Source of the DNA: Metaruminococcus_A sp050943475
Lineage (GTDB): Bacteria > Bacillota > Clostridia > Oscillospirales > Ruminococcaceae
Reading direction: 5' to 3'
NCBI GenBank assembly: GCA_050943475.1
Contig: JBMNPF010000005.1
Span: 149,884-213,883 of the forward strand
DNA length: 64,000 nt
The notes below the pieces were generated by a model. That model was not told the DNA's origin and did not search any database. It was given only the letters and a program-made list of their open reading frames with translations. Shown piece after piece: positions 7,997 through 15,079 of this stretch (positions are counted from its first letter, which is position 1; every line of letters begins with the position of its first letter). Made by a program: the position numbers and the translations under genes.

Positions 7997-8503
7997 TTGA
8001 TTTTTCAGTTCGGCTCCAAAACAAAGAGCTTTGGTGATTTGCTGCGGCGGGGCCATCCAGCAGCTCAGGCACAGTTTCGGGGCGGTAAGGAGTTTCCAAA
8101 TATTCACGGGACGGCGTCCTTTTATCCGGTGCTGGACGGTATGCTTGTCGCGGCTGAAGCGTTTGGCCTTCCGGTCAATAAGGGCGAATGCCCCGGCGGA
8201 TTTTTCGGGTTTCACATCCACGAGGGGAGAAGCTGTAACGGCAGCGAAAAAGAGCCGTTTGCGGCAACCGGCGGCCATTATAATCCGACCGGCTGTTCCC
8301 ATCCTTTTCATGCGGGGGATATGCCGCCTCTCTTCGGAGATGAGCGGGGCTACGCCTGGATGAGTTTTTACACCAAGCGGCTGGTGCTTGATGACATTAT
8401 TGGGCGCACCGTTGTTGTACACCGGGACGCCGATGATTTTGCCACCCAGCCCTCCGGCCATTCCGGGATGAAAATTGCCTGCGGTGTCATACGAAGAAAA
8501 TAA
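7997..8503 (+). CDS. sodC: Cu/Zn superoxide dismutase, no signal peptide
   Basis: A protein of about 168 residues converting superoxide to peroxide and oxygen. The Cu/Zn SOD ligand set is visible: FHIHEG (near 72-77), GGHYNP, a HPFHAGDMPPL segment with the bridging His and Zn ligands, and VVVHRDADDF. The C-terminal GHSGMKIACGVI supplies the conserved Arg/Lys region and the disulphide Cys that pairs with CNG after HIHEG. Unlike periplasmic SodC it has no secretion signal. The start is probably TTG 7997, because AAGGCGGTGAT (7982-7992) is an almost perfect Shine-Dalgarno sequence. GTG 7988 lies inside that site. A cytosolic location is inferred. Confidence 0.85.
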   Translation: MIFQFGSKTKSFGDLLRRGHPAAQAQFRGGKEFPNIHGTASFYPVLDGMLVAAEAFGLPVNKGECPGGFFGFHIHEGRSCNGSEKEPFAATGGHYNPTGCSHPFHAGDMPPLFGDERGYAWMSFYTKRLVLDDIIGRTVVVHRDADDFATQPSGHSGMKIACGVIRRK

Positions 8504-8508
8504 GTTTC

Positions 8509-8540
8509 AGCCCGGTTTAAAAACCGGGCTTTCTTTTTTT
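8509..8540 (+). terminator. Terminator after sodC
   Basis: AGCCCGGTTT / AAACCGGGCT stem followed by TTCTTTTTTT, directly after the sodC stop. Confidence 0.85.
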
Positions 8541-8614
8541 GCCAAAACGGTTATAATGAAAATAATCCCATCGATCAAATCAGAAACATCTTTGCTTTGA
8601 AAGGAGTATAAACC

Positions 8615-9187
8615 ATGGATTTATCACACTTCAGCTTTCGCAATCCTCCGGCATTTTATCGCGTGGAGGAGGACAAACTTCTTCTGAAAACCGACCCGGA
8701 AACCGATTATTGGCAGCGCACCTGCTATGGTACCGGCGTAGACAACGGGCACGCTTTTCTCACCACGGTCTCCGGTGATTTCACCTTTACTGTCCGCGCC
8801 TCTTATGAAAGCGACACCCTCTATGACCAGTGCGGTCCAATGGTTTACATCGATTCAGATAACTGGATGAAAGCCTCCATTGAGTTTGAAAAACCCTCCT
8901 GCTCCAAACTCGGCAGTGTTGTGACAAACCTTGGCTATTCCGACTGGGCCACGACCGATATCCCGTTTATTCCCGCCCTTTGGTACCGGCTATCCAAAAA
9001 AGGGCAGGATTTCCGGGTAGAATACTCCTGCAACGGGAAATCCTATACACAAATGCGGATGTTCCATCTTCACAAGGCGGAGGATGCCATTCAGGTCGGC
9101 GTTTACGCATGCAGTCCAATGGTAACCAGCTTTACCGCCGTCTTTGACCGCTTTTCTATGGAGGAATGCGACTGGCGAGAGGCATAA
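8615..9187 (+). CDS. DUF1349 domain protein
   Basis: A 190-residue protein made of a single DUF1349 (concanavalin-like beta-sandwich) domain. Typical segments are TVSGDFTFTVRASYES, YDQCGPMVYIDSDNWMKASIEFE, and the final VGVYACSPMVTSFTAVFDRFSM. Members of this family have unknown function; structural likeness to lectin or glycosidase accessory domains is known, but ligand and partner here are not. No signal peptide is present. GAAAGGAG precedes ATG with normal spacing. It lies 119 bp upstream of the aldo/keto reductase gene and may share its transcript. Confidence 0.85.
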   Translation: MDLSHFSFRNPPAFYRVEEDKLLLKTDPETDYWQRTCYGTGVDNGHAFLTTVSGDFTFTVRASYESDTLYDQCGPMVYIDSDNWMKASIEFEKPSCSKLGSVVTNLGYSDWATTDIPFIPALWYRLSKKGQDFRVEYSCNGKSYTQMRMFHLHKAEDAIQVGVYACSPMVTSFTAVFDRFSMEECDWREA

Positions 9188-9306
9188 TCCGGCACGCTGC
9201 CTGCACGTGGAAACAGTCGCCGTGTCTCGGGTATTTGACTGCCTACGGCAAAAAGGAGACTGGTTCTACAACCCCATTTTCCACGATTGGTAAAGGAGAT
9301 TTTTTT

Positions 9307-10158
9307 ATGGAACAGATAACACTGCCCGATGGCGCCCTCATTCCCAAACTGGGGCAGGGAACCTGGTATCTCGGGGACGATCCCTCCCGGCGCGCACAGG
9401 AGATTGAGGCGCTCCGCACCGGGATTTCCTGCGGGATGACCCTGCTTGACTCGGCTGAAATGTACGGAAACGGCCGGGCGGAATCCCTGGTCGGTGAGGC
9501 CGTTCAGGGCATCCCGCGCGAATCTCTCACCCTTGTATCCAAGGTTTATCCGCATCATGCGGGCCGTGCCGATTTGTTTGATTGCTGCGACGCTTCCATC
9601 CGCCGGATGAAGGCCGGCTACCTTGATCTGTACCTGCTGCACTGGCGGGGCAGTATTCCGCTTTCGGAAACGGTTGCCTGCATGGAGGAACTGGTCAAAC
9701 GGGGCAAGATCCGCCATTGGGGCGTTTCCAACTTCGATGTGGACGACATGGAAGAGCTGTTCCGGGTCAAGCACGGTGAAAACTGTGCGGTCAATCAGGT
9801 GCTGTACCACCTGGCATCACGCGGCGTGGAGTATGACCTGCTCCCTTGGATGCAGCAGCGCGGTGTCCCGCTTATGGCTTATTGCCCGGTCGCACAGGGC
9901 GGCAGTCTCCGCCGCGGCATGCTGGAACATCCTGCCGTTGTGGAGCTGGCAAAACGGCATAGCGCGGCACCCATTCAAATTCTGCTGGCTTTTGTGCTGT
10001 CGCGCCCCGGCGTGTTTGCCATCCCGCGTACCGGAAATCCGGAACACGCACAGCAAAATGCGGAGGCGGCGGCCATCCGGCTGTCCGGTGCGGAGCTGGA
10101 ACAGCTTGACCGCGCATTTCCGCCGCCAAAAGGTAAGGTGTACCTGGATATTGTATAA
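9307..10158 (+). CDS. Aldo/keto reductase
   Basis: A 283-residue NADPH-dependent oxidoreductase with an (alpha/beta)8 barrel. The catalytic tetrad is readable: D48 and Y53 in LLDSAEMYGNGRAE, K79 in LVSKVYPHH, and H112 in DLYLLHWRG. The C-terminal AIPRTGNPEHAQQN is the cofactor-binding phosphate loop. Substrate cannot be told from sequence. ATG 9307 follows AAAGGAG; the in-frame extension back to 9166 overlaps the DUF1349 gene and lacks a ribosome site. It ends just before an unusual long inverted repeat (10163-10261). Confidence 0.9.
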   Translation: MEQITLPDGALIPKLGQGTWYLGDDPSRRAQEIEALRTGISCGMTLLDSAEMYGNGRAESLVGEAVQGIPRESLTLVSKVYPHHAGRADLFDCCDASIRRMKAGYLDLYLLHWRGSIPLSETVACMEELVKRGKIRHWGVSNFDVDDMEELFRVKHGENCAVNQVLYHLASRGVEYDLLPWMQQRGVPLMAYCPVAQGGSLRRGMLEHPAVVELAKRHSAAPIQILLAFVLSRPGVFAIPRTGNPEHAQQNAEAAAIRLSGAELEQLDRAFPPPKGKVYLDIV

Positions 10159-10162
10159 AATG

Positions 10163-10267
10163 AAAAGCGCATGGACAAAAAGAAATTCCGGATTCAGCCT
10201 GTTTGGGCCGTCGGAAAACGACACCGCACAATCTGCGGCGGCGCCCTGTCCATACGCTTTTCTTTTT
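10163..10267 (+). terminator. Long-range inverted repeat ending in a T-run
   Basis: AAAAGCGCATGGACA (10163-10177) pairs with TGTCCATACGCTTTT (10247-10261), 14 of 15 positions, across about 69 nt, and is followed by CTTTTTT. It starts 5 bp after the aldo/keto reductase stop, so it probably terminates that transcript. The large structured loop is unusual. Confidence 0.5.
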
Positions 10268-10491
10268 TACTGCTGGGTCGGACCGCCCTGTTTGAGCATT
10301 TGGTCTACAACCTGCTGCAATTCCTGTGCGTTTGAAAACGTCACACCGGACTGCTTGATGTTTTCCTGCAAAAATGTCGGCAGTGCGGCAAAACGCTGGT
10401 CAAGCTGTGCGTCGTTGTTCGGCTGGCTTGCGCTGTTCTGCGCGTTCGGCTGGGTTTTCATCGCCAGATTTTTTTGGATAATCGGATTCAT
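10267..10491 (-). CDS. Small Gln/Asn-rich hypothetical protein
   Basis: A 74-residue soluble protein starting MNPIIQKNLAMK, with a Gln/Asn-rich stretch (residues about 13-30) and a helical C-terminal half (LDQRFAALPTFLQENI...LQQVVDQMLKQGG). GGAGGTGG stands 8 nt before the ATG at 10491, so translation is likely. A further 16 upstream codons in frame would swallow this ribosome site and were rejected. Family not recognised, function unknown. Confidence 0.6.
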   Translation of the reverse strand: MNPIIQKNLAMKTQPNAQNSASQPNNDAQLDQRFAALPTFLQENIKQSGVTFSNAQELQQVVDQMLKQGGPTQQ

Positions 10492-10646
10492 GTTTGATTC
10501 CACCTCCAATGTTATTGTCTGCCGCTTTATGGAAAACAACCGTAGAAAAGATTGGCAATCCTGAATCCTTTTTCATGTGATGAACGGTTATATTTCAAAA
10601 CAGTGCGGGCAAACTAGCAATAGACCAAAAAAGGAGGAGAATTTTT

Positions 10647-10820
10647 ATGTACCAGAACAGCAAATGTAATCAGAGTATTAAATGCACAGTCCAGCAGTGT
10701 GCAAACCATGCGCAGCAGGAAAACTACTGCTCGCTTGAATGCATCACCGTGGGTACCCACGAAATGAACCCCACAGTTGTTCAGTGCACCGACTGTGAGT
10801 CCTTTGTCCCCAAGAAATAA
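10647..10820 (+). CDS. DUF1540 Cys-rich small protein
   Basis: A 57-residue protein. Cysteines are spaced as in DUF1540: an N-terminal IKCTVQQCANH unit, a central YCSLECITVG unit, and a C-terminal CTDCESF. The pattern suggests a small metal-binding protein. DUF1540 proteins are common in spore-forming Clostridia; their role is unknown. AAGGAGGAGA lies 7 nt before ATG, one of the best ribosome sites in the window, implying high expression. A terminator follows at once, so it is monocistronic. Confidence 0.85.
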   Translation: MYQNSKCNQSIKCTVQQCANHAQQENYCSLECITVGTHEMNPTVVQCTDCESFVPKK

Positions 10821-10824
10821 GGAC

Positions 10825-10866
10825 GAAAAAGCCGTTTTCCAAATTTGGAAAACGGCTTTTTTCTTT
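10825..10866 (+). terminator. Terminator after the DUF1540 gene
   Basis: AAAAAGCCGTTTTCC pairs with GGAAAACGGCTTTTTT and a T-rich tail follows. Together with rex ending at 10895 on the other strand it may act in both directions. Confidence 0.85.
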
Positions 10867-10894
10867 TACCTTTTTTTATTGTCCGCTAAGCAAA

Positions 10895-11533
10895 TTATTT
10901 CAAAATTTCATTGACACGGTAGCACAGCGTCATCAGACTGTCGCTCAAGTGAACATTTTCCACCACAATATCGTCGTAACTGAGGGTTAAATCAAAATGA
11001 CTGAAATTCCAGAACCCTTTTACTCCAAGTTTTACCAGCTTTTCTGCAATTACCTTTGCCGCTTCTTTCGGAATACAGAGCACCGCAATTTTCGGCTGGT
11101 TTTTCTTGCAGAATTCTTCAATTTCATCACTGTGCATAATGGTCACACTGCCAATTTTGGTACCAATCAGCTCTGGTTTAACGTCAAACGCGCCAATTAA
11201 GTTGAAACCGCGTTTTTCAAAATCAATGTGATTGGCAATCGCTTCGCCAAGGTTGCCTACACCAATGAGTATGCAGTTGTGAATCTTGTTCAGGCCAAGA
11301 ATATTTGCAATTTCTTCGTGCAGGTCCTTTACATTGTAGCCATATCCCTGCTGTCCAAACCCGCCAAAGCAGTTTAAGTCCTGCCGGATTTGCGATGCGG
11401 TCAACTGCATCAAATCAGAGAGCTCACGGGATGAAATACGGGTTTTCCCTTCGTTGAGCAGTTCGCTCAAAAAACGGTAATACCGCGGAAGCCTCCGAAT
11501 GACTGAAATTGAAACCGCAGATTTATGAGACAT
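10895..11533 (-). CDS. rex: Redox-sensing transcriptional repressor Rex
   Basis: A 212-residue repressor that leaves its operators when NADH/NAD+ rises. The N-terminal winged helix (about 8-72) includes RISSRELSDLMQLTASQIRQDL and the family signature CFGGFGQQGYGYNV. The Rossmann domain has GVGNLGEAI (91-99), the NAD(H)-binding glycine motif. Length equals Bacillus and Clostridium Rex. ATG 11533 was chosen because the GTG four codons upstream lies inside the AAAGGTGG ribosome site. It lies downstream of acn-icd on the same strand with a 113-bp gap, and expression may be linked. I did not find a clear Rex operator nearby. Confidence 0.95.
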   Translation of the reverse strand: MSHKSAVSISVIRRLPRYYRFLSELLNEGKTRISSRELSDLMQLTASQIRQDLNCFGGFGQQGYGYNVKDLHEEIANILGLNKIHNCILIGVGNLGEAIANHIDFEKRGFNLIGAFDVKPELIGTKIGSVTIMHSDEIEEFCKKNQPKIAVLCIPKEAAKVIAEKLVKLGVKGFWNFSHFDLTLSYDDIVVENVHLSDSLMTLCYRVNEILK

Positions 11534-11646
11534 TGTAATAGCCACCTTTCAAAAGATAGAACAGCAGCAATACATAGTCAGTTGATGATGCAGGGGATGG
11601 TGTAACTGTGTACTGATACCGGGAGCCGCATTACCGCGGCAGGGGA

Positions 11647-12858
11647 TTAAAGGGACTCCTGTAAACGCTTGTTGACTTCGCTCAGGAATTCCTCGGTGTT
11701 GACCTTGCGTTTATTCGACAGTTTGGAAAGCGCGTACAGGTCGCCGGTCATAATACCGTCTTCAATCGTTTTAACAGTTGCCGCTTCCAGTTTGTCTGCA
11801 AAGCCAACCAAATCAGCCAGACCGTCAAGCTCGCCGCGTTTGCGCAGCGCACCGGTCCATGCAAAAAGGGTAGCCGCCGAGTTGGTGGAGGTCTCTTCAC
11901 CCTTAAGGTGTTTGTAATAGTGACGGGTTACGGTACCGTGCGCCGCCTCATATTCATATTTGCCATCCGGGGAAACAAGAACCGAGGTCATCATGCCCAG
12001 ACTGCCGAATGCAGTCGCAACCATGTCAGACATCACGTCGCCGTCGTAGTTCTTGCAAGCCCAAATATAGCCGCCATCCGAACGGACAGTGCGGGAAACT
12101 ACGTCGTCAATCAGGGTGTAGAAGTATTCAAGCCCTGCGGCGTCAAATTTCTCTTTGTATTCCGCGTCAAAAATTTCCTGGAAAATATCTTTGAAGCGGT
12201 GGTCATATTTCTTGGAAATGGTGTCTTTGGTTGCAAACCAGACGTCCTGCTTAATGTCCAGCGCATAGTTAAAGCAGGTGCGTGCAAAGCTCGCTATGCT
12301 TGCGTCCAAGTTATGTACACCCTGCACAACGCCCGGGCCTTTGTACTCATGGATTAGCTGCCGGGTTTCGTTGCCGTCTTTGTCGGTGACCACAAGCTCT
12401 GCCTTGCTGCCGGCGTCAACCACCATTTCGGTGTTTTTGTAAATATCGCCATAAGCATGACGCGCAATGGTAATCGGTTTGGTCCAGTTTGGGATATACG
12501 GGGTAATTCCCTTGACGATGATCGGCCCGCGGAAGACGGTGCCGTCCAAAATCGCACGAATGGTCCCATTCGGGGATTTCCACATCTCAGAGAGGTTGTA
12601 CTCCTCCACACGCTGGGCGTTCGGGGTGATGGTCGCGCATTTGACCGCAACGCCGTATTTCTTGGTCGCTTCGGCCGAATCAATTGTGACCTGATCCTTA
12701 GTCTCCTCGCGGTGTTTCAGGCCAAGGTCGTAATACTCGGTTTTCAGGTCAATGTATGGGGTCAACAGCATGTCTTTGATCATCTGCCAGATGATCCGGG
12801 TCATTTCATCCCCGTCCATCTCGACGAGAGGGGTTTTCATCTGAATTTTGTCAGCCAT
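11647..12858 (-). CDS. icd: NADP-dependent isocitrate dehydrogenase, eukaryotic-like homodimeric type
   Basis: A 403-residue enzyme converting isocitrate to 2-oxoglutarate and CO2. The N-terminal PLVEMDGDEMTRIIWQMIK, the central TKDTISKKYDHRFKDIFQ, and the late SLGMMTSVLVSPDG and EAAHGTVTRHY are signatures of the short eukaryotic-like (type II) NADP-IDH rather than the E. coli type. An AAGGAGG ribosome site precedes ATG 12858. It lies 32 bp downstream of aconitase and is surely cotranscribed. With no citrate synthase in view, the pair most likely makes 2-oxoglutarate for glutamate synthesis. Confidence 0.95.
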   Translation of the reverse strand: MADKIQMKTPLVEMDGDEMTRIIWQMIKDMLLTPYIDLKTEYYDLGLKHREETKDQVTIDSAEATKKYGVAVKCATITPNAQRVEEYNLSEMWKSPNGTIRAILDGTVFRGPIIVKGITPYIPNWTKPITIARHAYGDIYKNTEMVVDAGSKAELVVTDKDGNETRQLIHEYKGPGVVQGVHNLDASIASFARTCFNYALDIKQDVWFATKDTISKKYDHRFKDIFQEIFDAEYKEKFDAAGLEYFYTLIDDVVSRTVRSDGGYIWACKNYDGDVMSDMVATAFGSLGMMTSVLVSPDGKYEYEAAHGTVTRHYYKHLKGEETSTNSAATLFAWTGALRKRGELDGLADLVGFADKLEAATVKTIEDGIMTGDLYALSKLSNKRKVNTEEFLSEVNKRLQESL

Positions 12859-12890
12859 CGTACAGTCCTCCTTTTGGTAGCGGCACAGAA

Positions 12891-14822
12891 TTAGCCTTGC
12901 GCCTTGGTATAGTTGAGAAGCCCGCCGGCAAGCAGAATGTCTTTTGCACGGCCGGAGAGATCGTAAACAGCCTCAATGCTGTCCCCAGTGGTCAGATTCT
13001 TGACTACGAGCGGCTTATCCGCCTTGATGCTCTCGCGAATGTCGCCAATTTCAAGGCTGTCGCCCTGCGAAATTTTGTCGTAGTCCGCTTCATTTTTAAA
13101 GGTCAGCGGCAGAATGCCCGCATTGATGAGGTTTGCAATGTGAATGCGCGCAAAGCTCTTAACCAGCACCGCCTTGATGCCGAGGTAGAGCGGAACCAGC
13201 GCCGCGTGCTCACGGGAGGAACCCTGCCCGTAGTTGGAGCCGCCGACTACAATGCCTTTTCCGGCTGCCTTTGCCCGCTCCGAGAAGGTCGGGTCGCAGA
13301 CTGCAAAGCAATACTGGGAAAGGTAAGGAATGTTGGAACGGTAGGGCAGAATCTTGGAACCTGCCGGCATGATGTGGTCGGTCGTAATGTTGTCCTCCAC
13401 CTTGAGGATAACATCCGCAGCAACGGTGTCGCCAACCGGCTCGGCAATCGGGAACTCCTTGATGTTCGGCCCGCGCAGGATTTCCACATCCTTCGCTTCC
13501 TCCGGGGAGGCAGGCGGAACGATCATGTTGTCGTTAATCAGGAATTTTTCCGGAATTTGAACATCCGGCATTTCGCCCAAAGTGGTCGGATCGGTGAGTA
13601 CGCCGGTCAGGGCGGAAATTGCCGCCGTCTCCGGGCTTACCAGATAAATGCCCGCATCCGCCGTGCCGGAACGGCCCAGGAAGTTGCGGTTGAAGGTGCG
13701 CAGAGAAATTCCCTTGGAATTCGGGGACTGTCCCATGCCGATGCAAGGGCCGCAGGCGCATTCCAGAATGCGTGCACCGGCTGCAATCAGGATGGCGAGC
13801 GCACCATTTTCTGCCAACATGTTAAAGACCTGCTTGGAGCCCGGCGCAATCGCAAGGCTGACGTCCGGGTGAACAGTTTTGCCCTTGAGGATATGTGCAA
13901 CCCGCATCAGGTCAAGGTAAGACGAGTTGGTGCAGGAACCAATGCAGACCTGATCCACTTTAATCGCACCAATTTCGGTAACCGGTTTGACGTTGTCCGG
14001 GCTGTGCGGGCAGGCCGCAAGCGGAACCAGCTCAGAGAGGTTGATATTGACTTCTTTGTCGTAAACGGCATCCGCGTCGGCGGCCATCGGGGTGAAGTCT
14101 GCTTCACGGCCCTGCGCCTTCAGGAATGCGTGGGTAATTTCATCCGCCGGGAAAATGGAGGTGGTAGCCCCCAGTTCAGCGCCCATGTTGGTGATGGTGG
14201 AACGCTCCGGAACCGAAAGGGTCTTGACGCCTTCGCCGCAGTATTCAATCACGTTGCCAACGCCGCCCTTGACCGAAAGAATTTCCAAAACCTTGAGGAT
14301 GACATCCTTGGCGGCGACCCACGGGCGCAGCTTGCCGGTGAGGTTGACCTTTACAACGTTCGGGTAGGTGATGTAGTATGCGCCGCCGCCCATTGCGACC
14401 GCTACGTCAAGACCGCCTGCACCAAATGCAAGGGAGCCAATGCCGCCCGCCGTCGGGGTATGGGAGTCGGAACCAATCAGCGTTTTGCCCGGAATGGCAA
14501 ACCGCTCCAAATGAATCTGGTGGCAAATGCCGTTGCCGGGACGTGAAAAGTAAATACCGTGTTTCTTTGCAATCGACCCAATGAACCGGTGGTCGTCCGC
14601 ATTTTCAAAGCCGGACTGAAGGGTATTGTGGTCAATGTAAGCCACCGAGCGTTCGGTTTTCACCCGTTCCACACCCATTGCCTCAAATTCAAGATAAGCC
14701 ATGGTACCGGTTGCGTCCTGTGTTAAAGTCTGGTCAATTCTCAGCCCAACTTCGGTGCCTTTGACCGGCTTACCGTCTACAATATGGGCGTCCAGAATTT
14801 TTTCCGTTAATGTTTTTCCCAC
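12891..14822 (-). CDS. acn: Aconitate hydratase
   Basis: A 643-residue [4Fe-4S] hydro-lyase interconverting citrate and isocitrate. Cluster ligands appear in the segments CIGSCTNSSYLD and CACGPCIGMGQ. GSDSHTPTAGGIGSLAFGAGG and the C-terminal swivel-domain loop GGSNYGQGSSREHAAL are active-site signatures. Length fits the short clostridial/mitochondrial-like class (about 640), not the 890-residue AcnA. The start is taken as GTG 14822, giving VGKTLTEKILDAH, with GAAAGATGG upstream. A TTG seven codons earlier is the alternative. It is the first gene of acn-icd. Confidence 0.93.
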   Translation of the reverse strand: MGKTLTEKILDAHIVDGKPVKGTEVGLRIDQTLTQDATGTMAYLEFEAMGVERVKTERSVAYIDHNTLQSGFENADDHRFIGSIAKKHGIYFSRPGNGICHQIHLERFAIPGKTLIGSDSHTPTAGGIGSLAFGAGGLDVAVAMGGGAYYITYPNVVKVNLTGKLRPWVAAKDVILKVLEILSVKGGVGNVIEYCGEGVKTLSVPERSTITNMGAELGATTSIFPADEITHAFLKAQGREADFTPMAADADAVYDKEVNINLSELVPLAACPHSPDNVKPVTEIGAIKVDQVCIGSCTNSSYLDLMRVAHILKGKTVHPDVSLAIAPGSKQVFNMLAENGALAILIAAGARILECACGPCIGMGQSPNSKGISLRTFNRNFLGRSGTADAGIYLVSPETAAISALTGVLTDPTTLGEMPDVQIPEKFLINDNMIVPPASPEEAKDVEILRGPNIKEFPIAEPVGDTVAADVILKVEDNITTDHIMPAGSKILPYRSNIPYLSQYCFAVCDPTFSERAKAAGKGIVVGGSNYGQGSSREHAALVPLYLGIKAVLVKSFARIHIANLINAGILPLTFKNEADYDKISQGDSLEIGDIRESIKADKPLVVKNLTTGDSIEAVYDLSGRAKDILLAGGLLNYTKAQG

Positions 14823-14989
14823 GTTTGCACCATCTTTCTTCAAATCTGTTCACGGTTGTTTTGCCGCTTAAAAACGGCGCTGAATTTTCCTGTTTTCCGT
14901 TGATTCAATAATACCCATTTTAATGTATTTTGAAAAGATTGTCAAGATTTAGTCAATATCCGCAGGCTGGATTTTACAGGGATTTCGGA

Positions 14990-15017
14990 TTGACATTATA
15001 AATAGGAATGATATAAT
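14990..15017 (+). promoter_or_regulatory. SigA-type promoter of the dehydratase-activase operon
   Basis: Consensus TTGACA (14990-14995), 16-bp spacer and consensus TATAAT (15012-15017), 62 bp before ATG 15080. It lies in the 257-bp region between divergent acn and this operon. Confidence 0.75.
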
Positions 15018-15079
15018 ATTTTAGTTAAGACTATTGAAGTTAAGACAGTGTGAAGATTCTGTTCCACGGGAGGAAAGCT

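Noticed and set aside
12897..14546. Long plus-strand open frame (549 codons) opposite aconitase.
   Set aside because: It is the antisense of acn, has no ribosome site, and its composition (Arg/Asn/Gly-rich) is that of a shadow frame.
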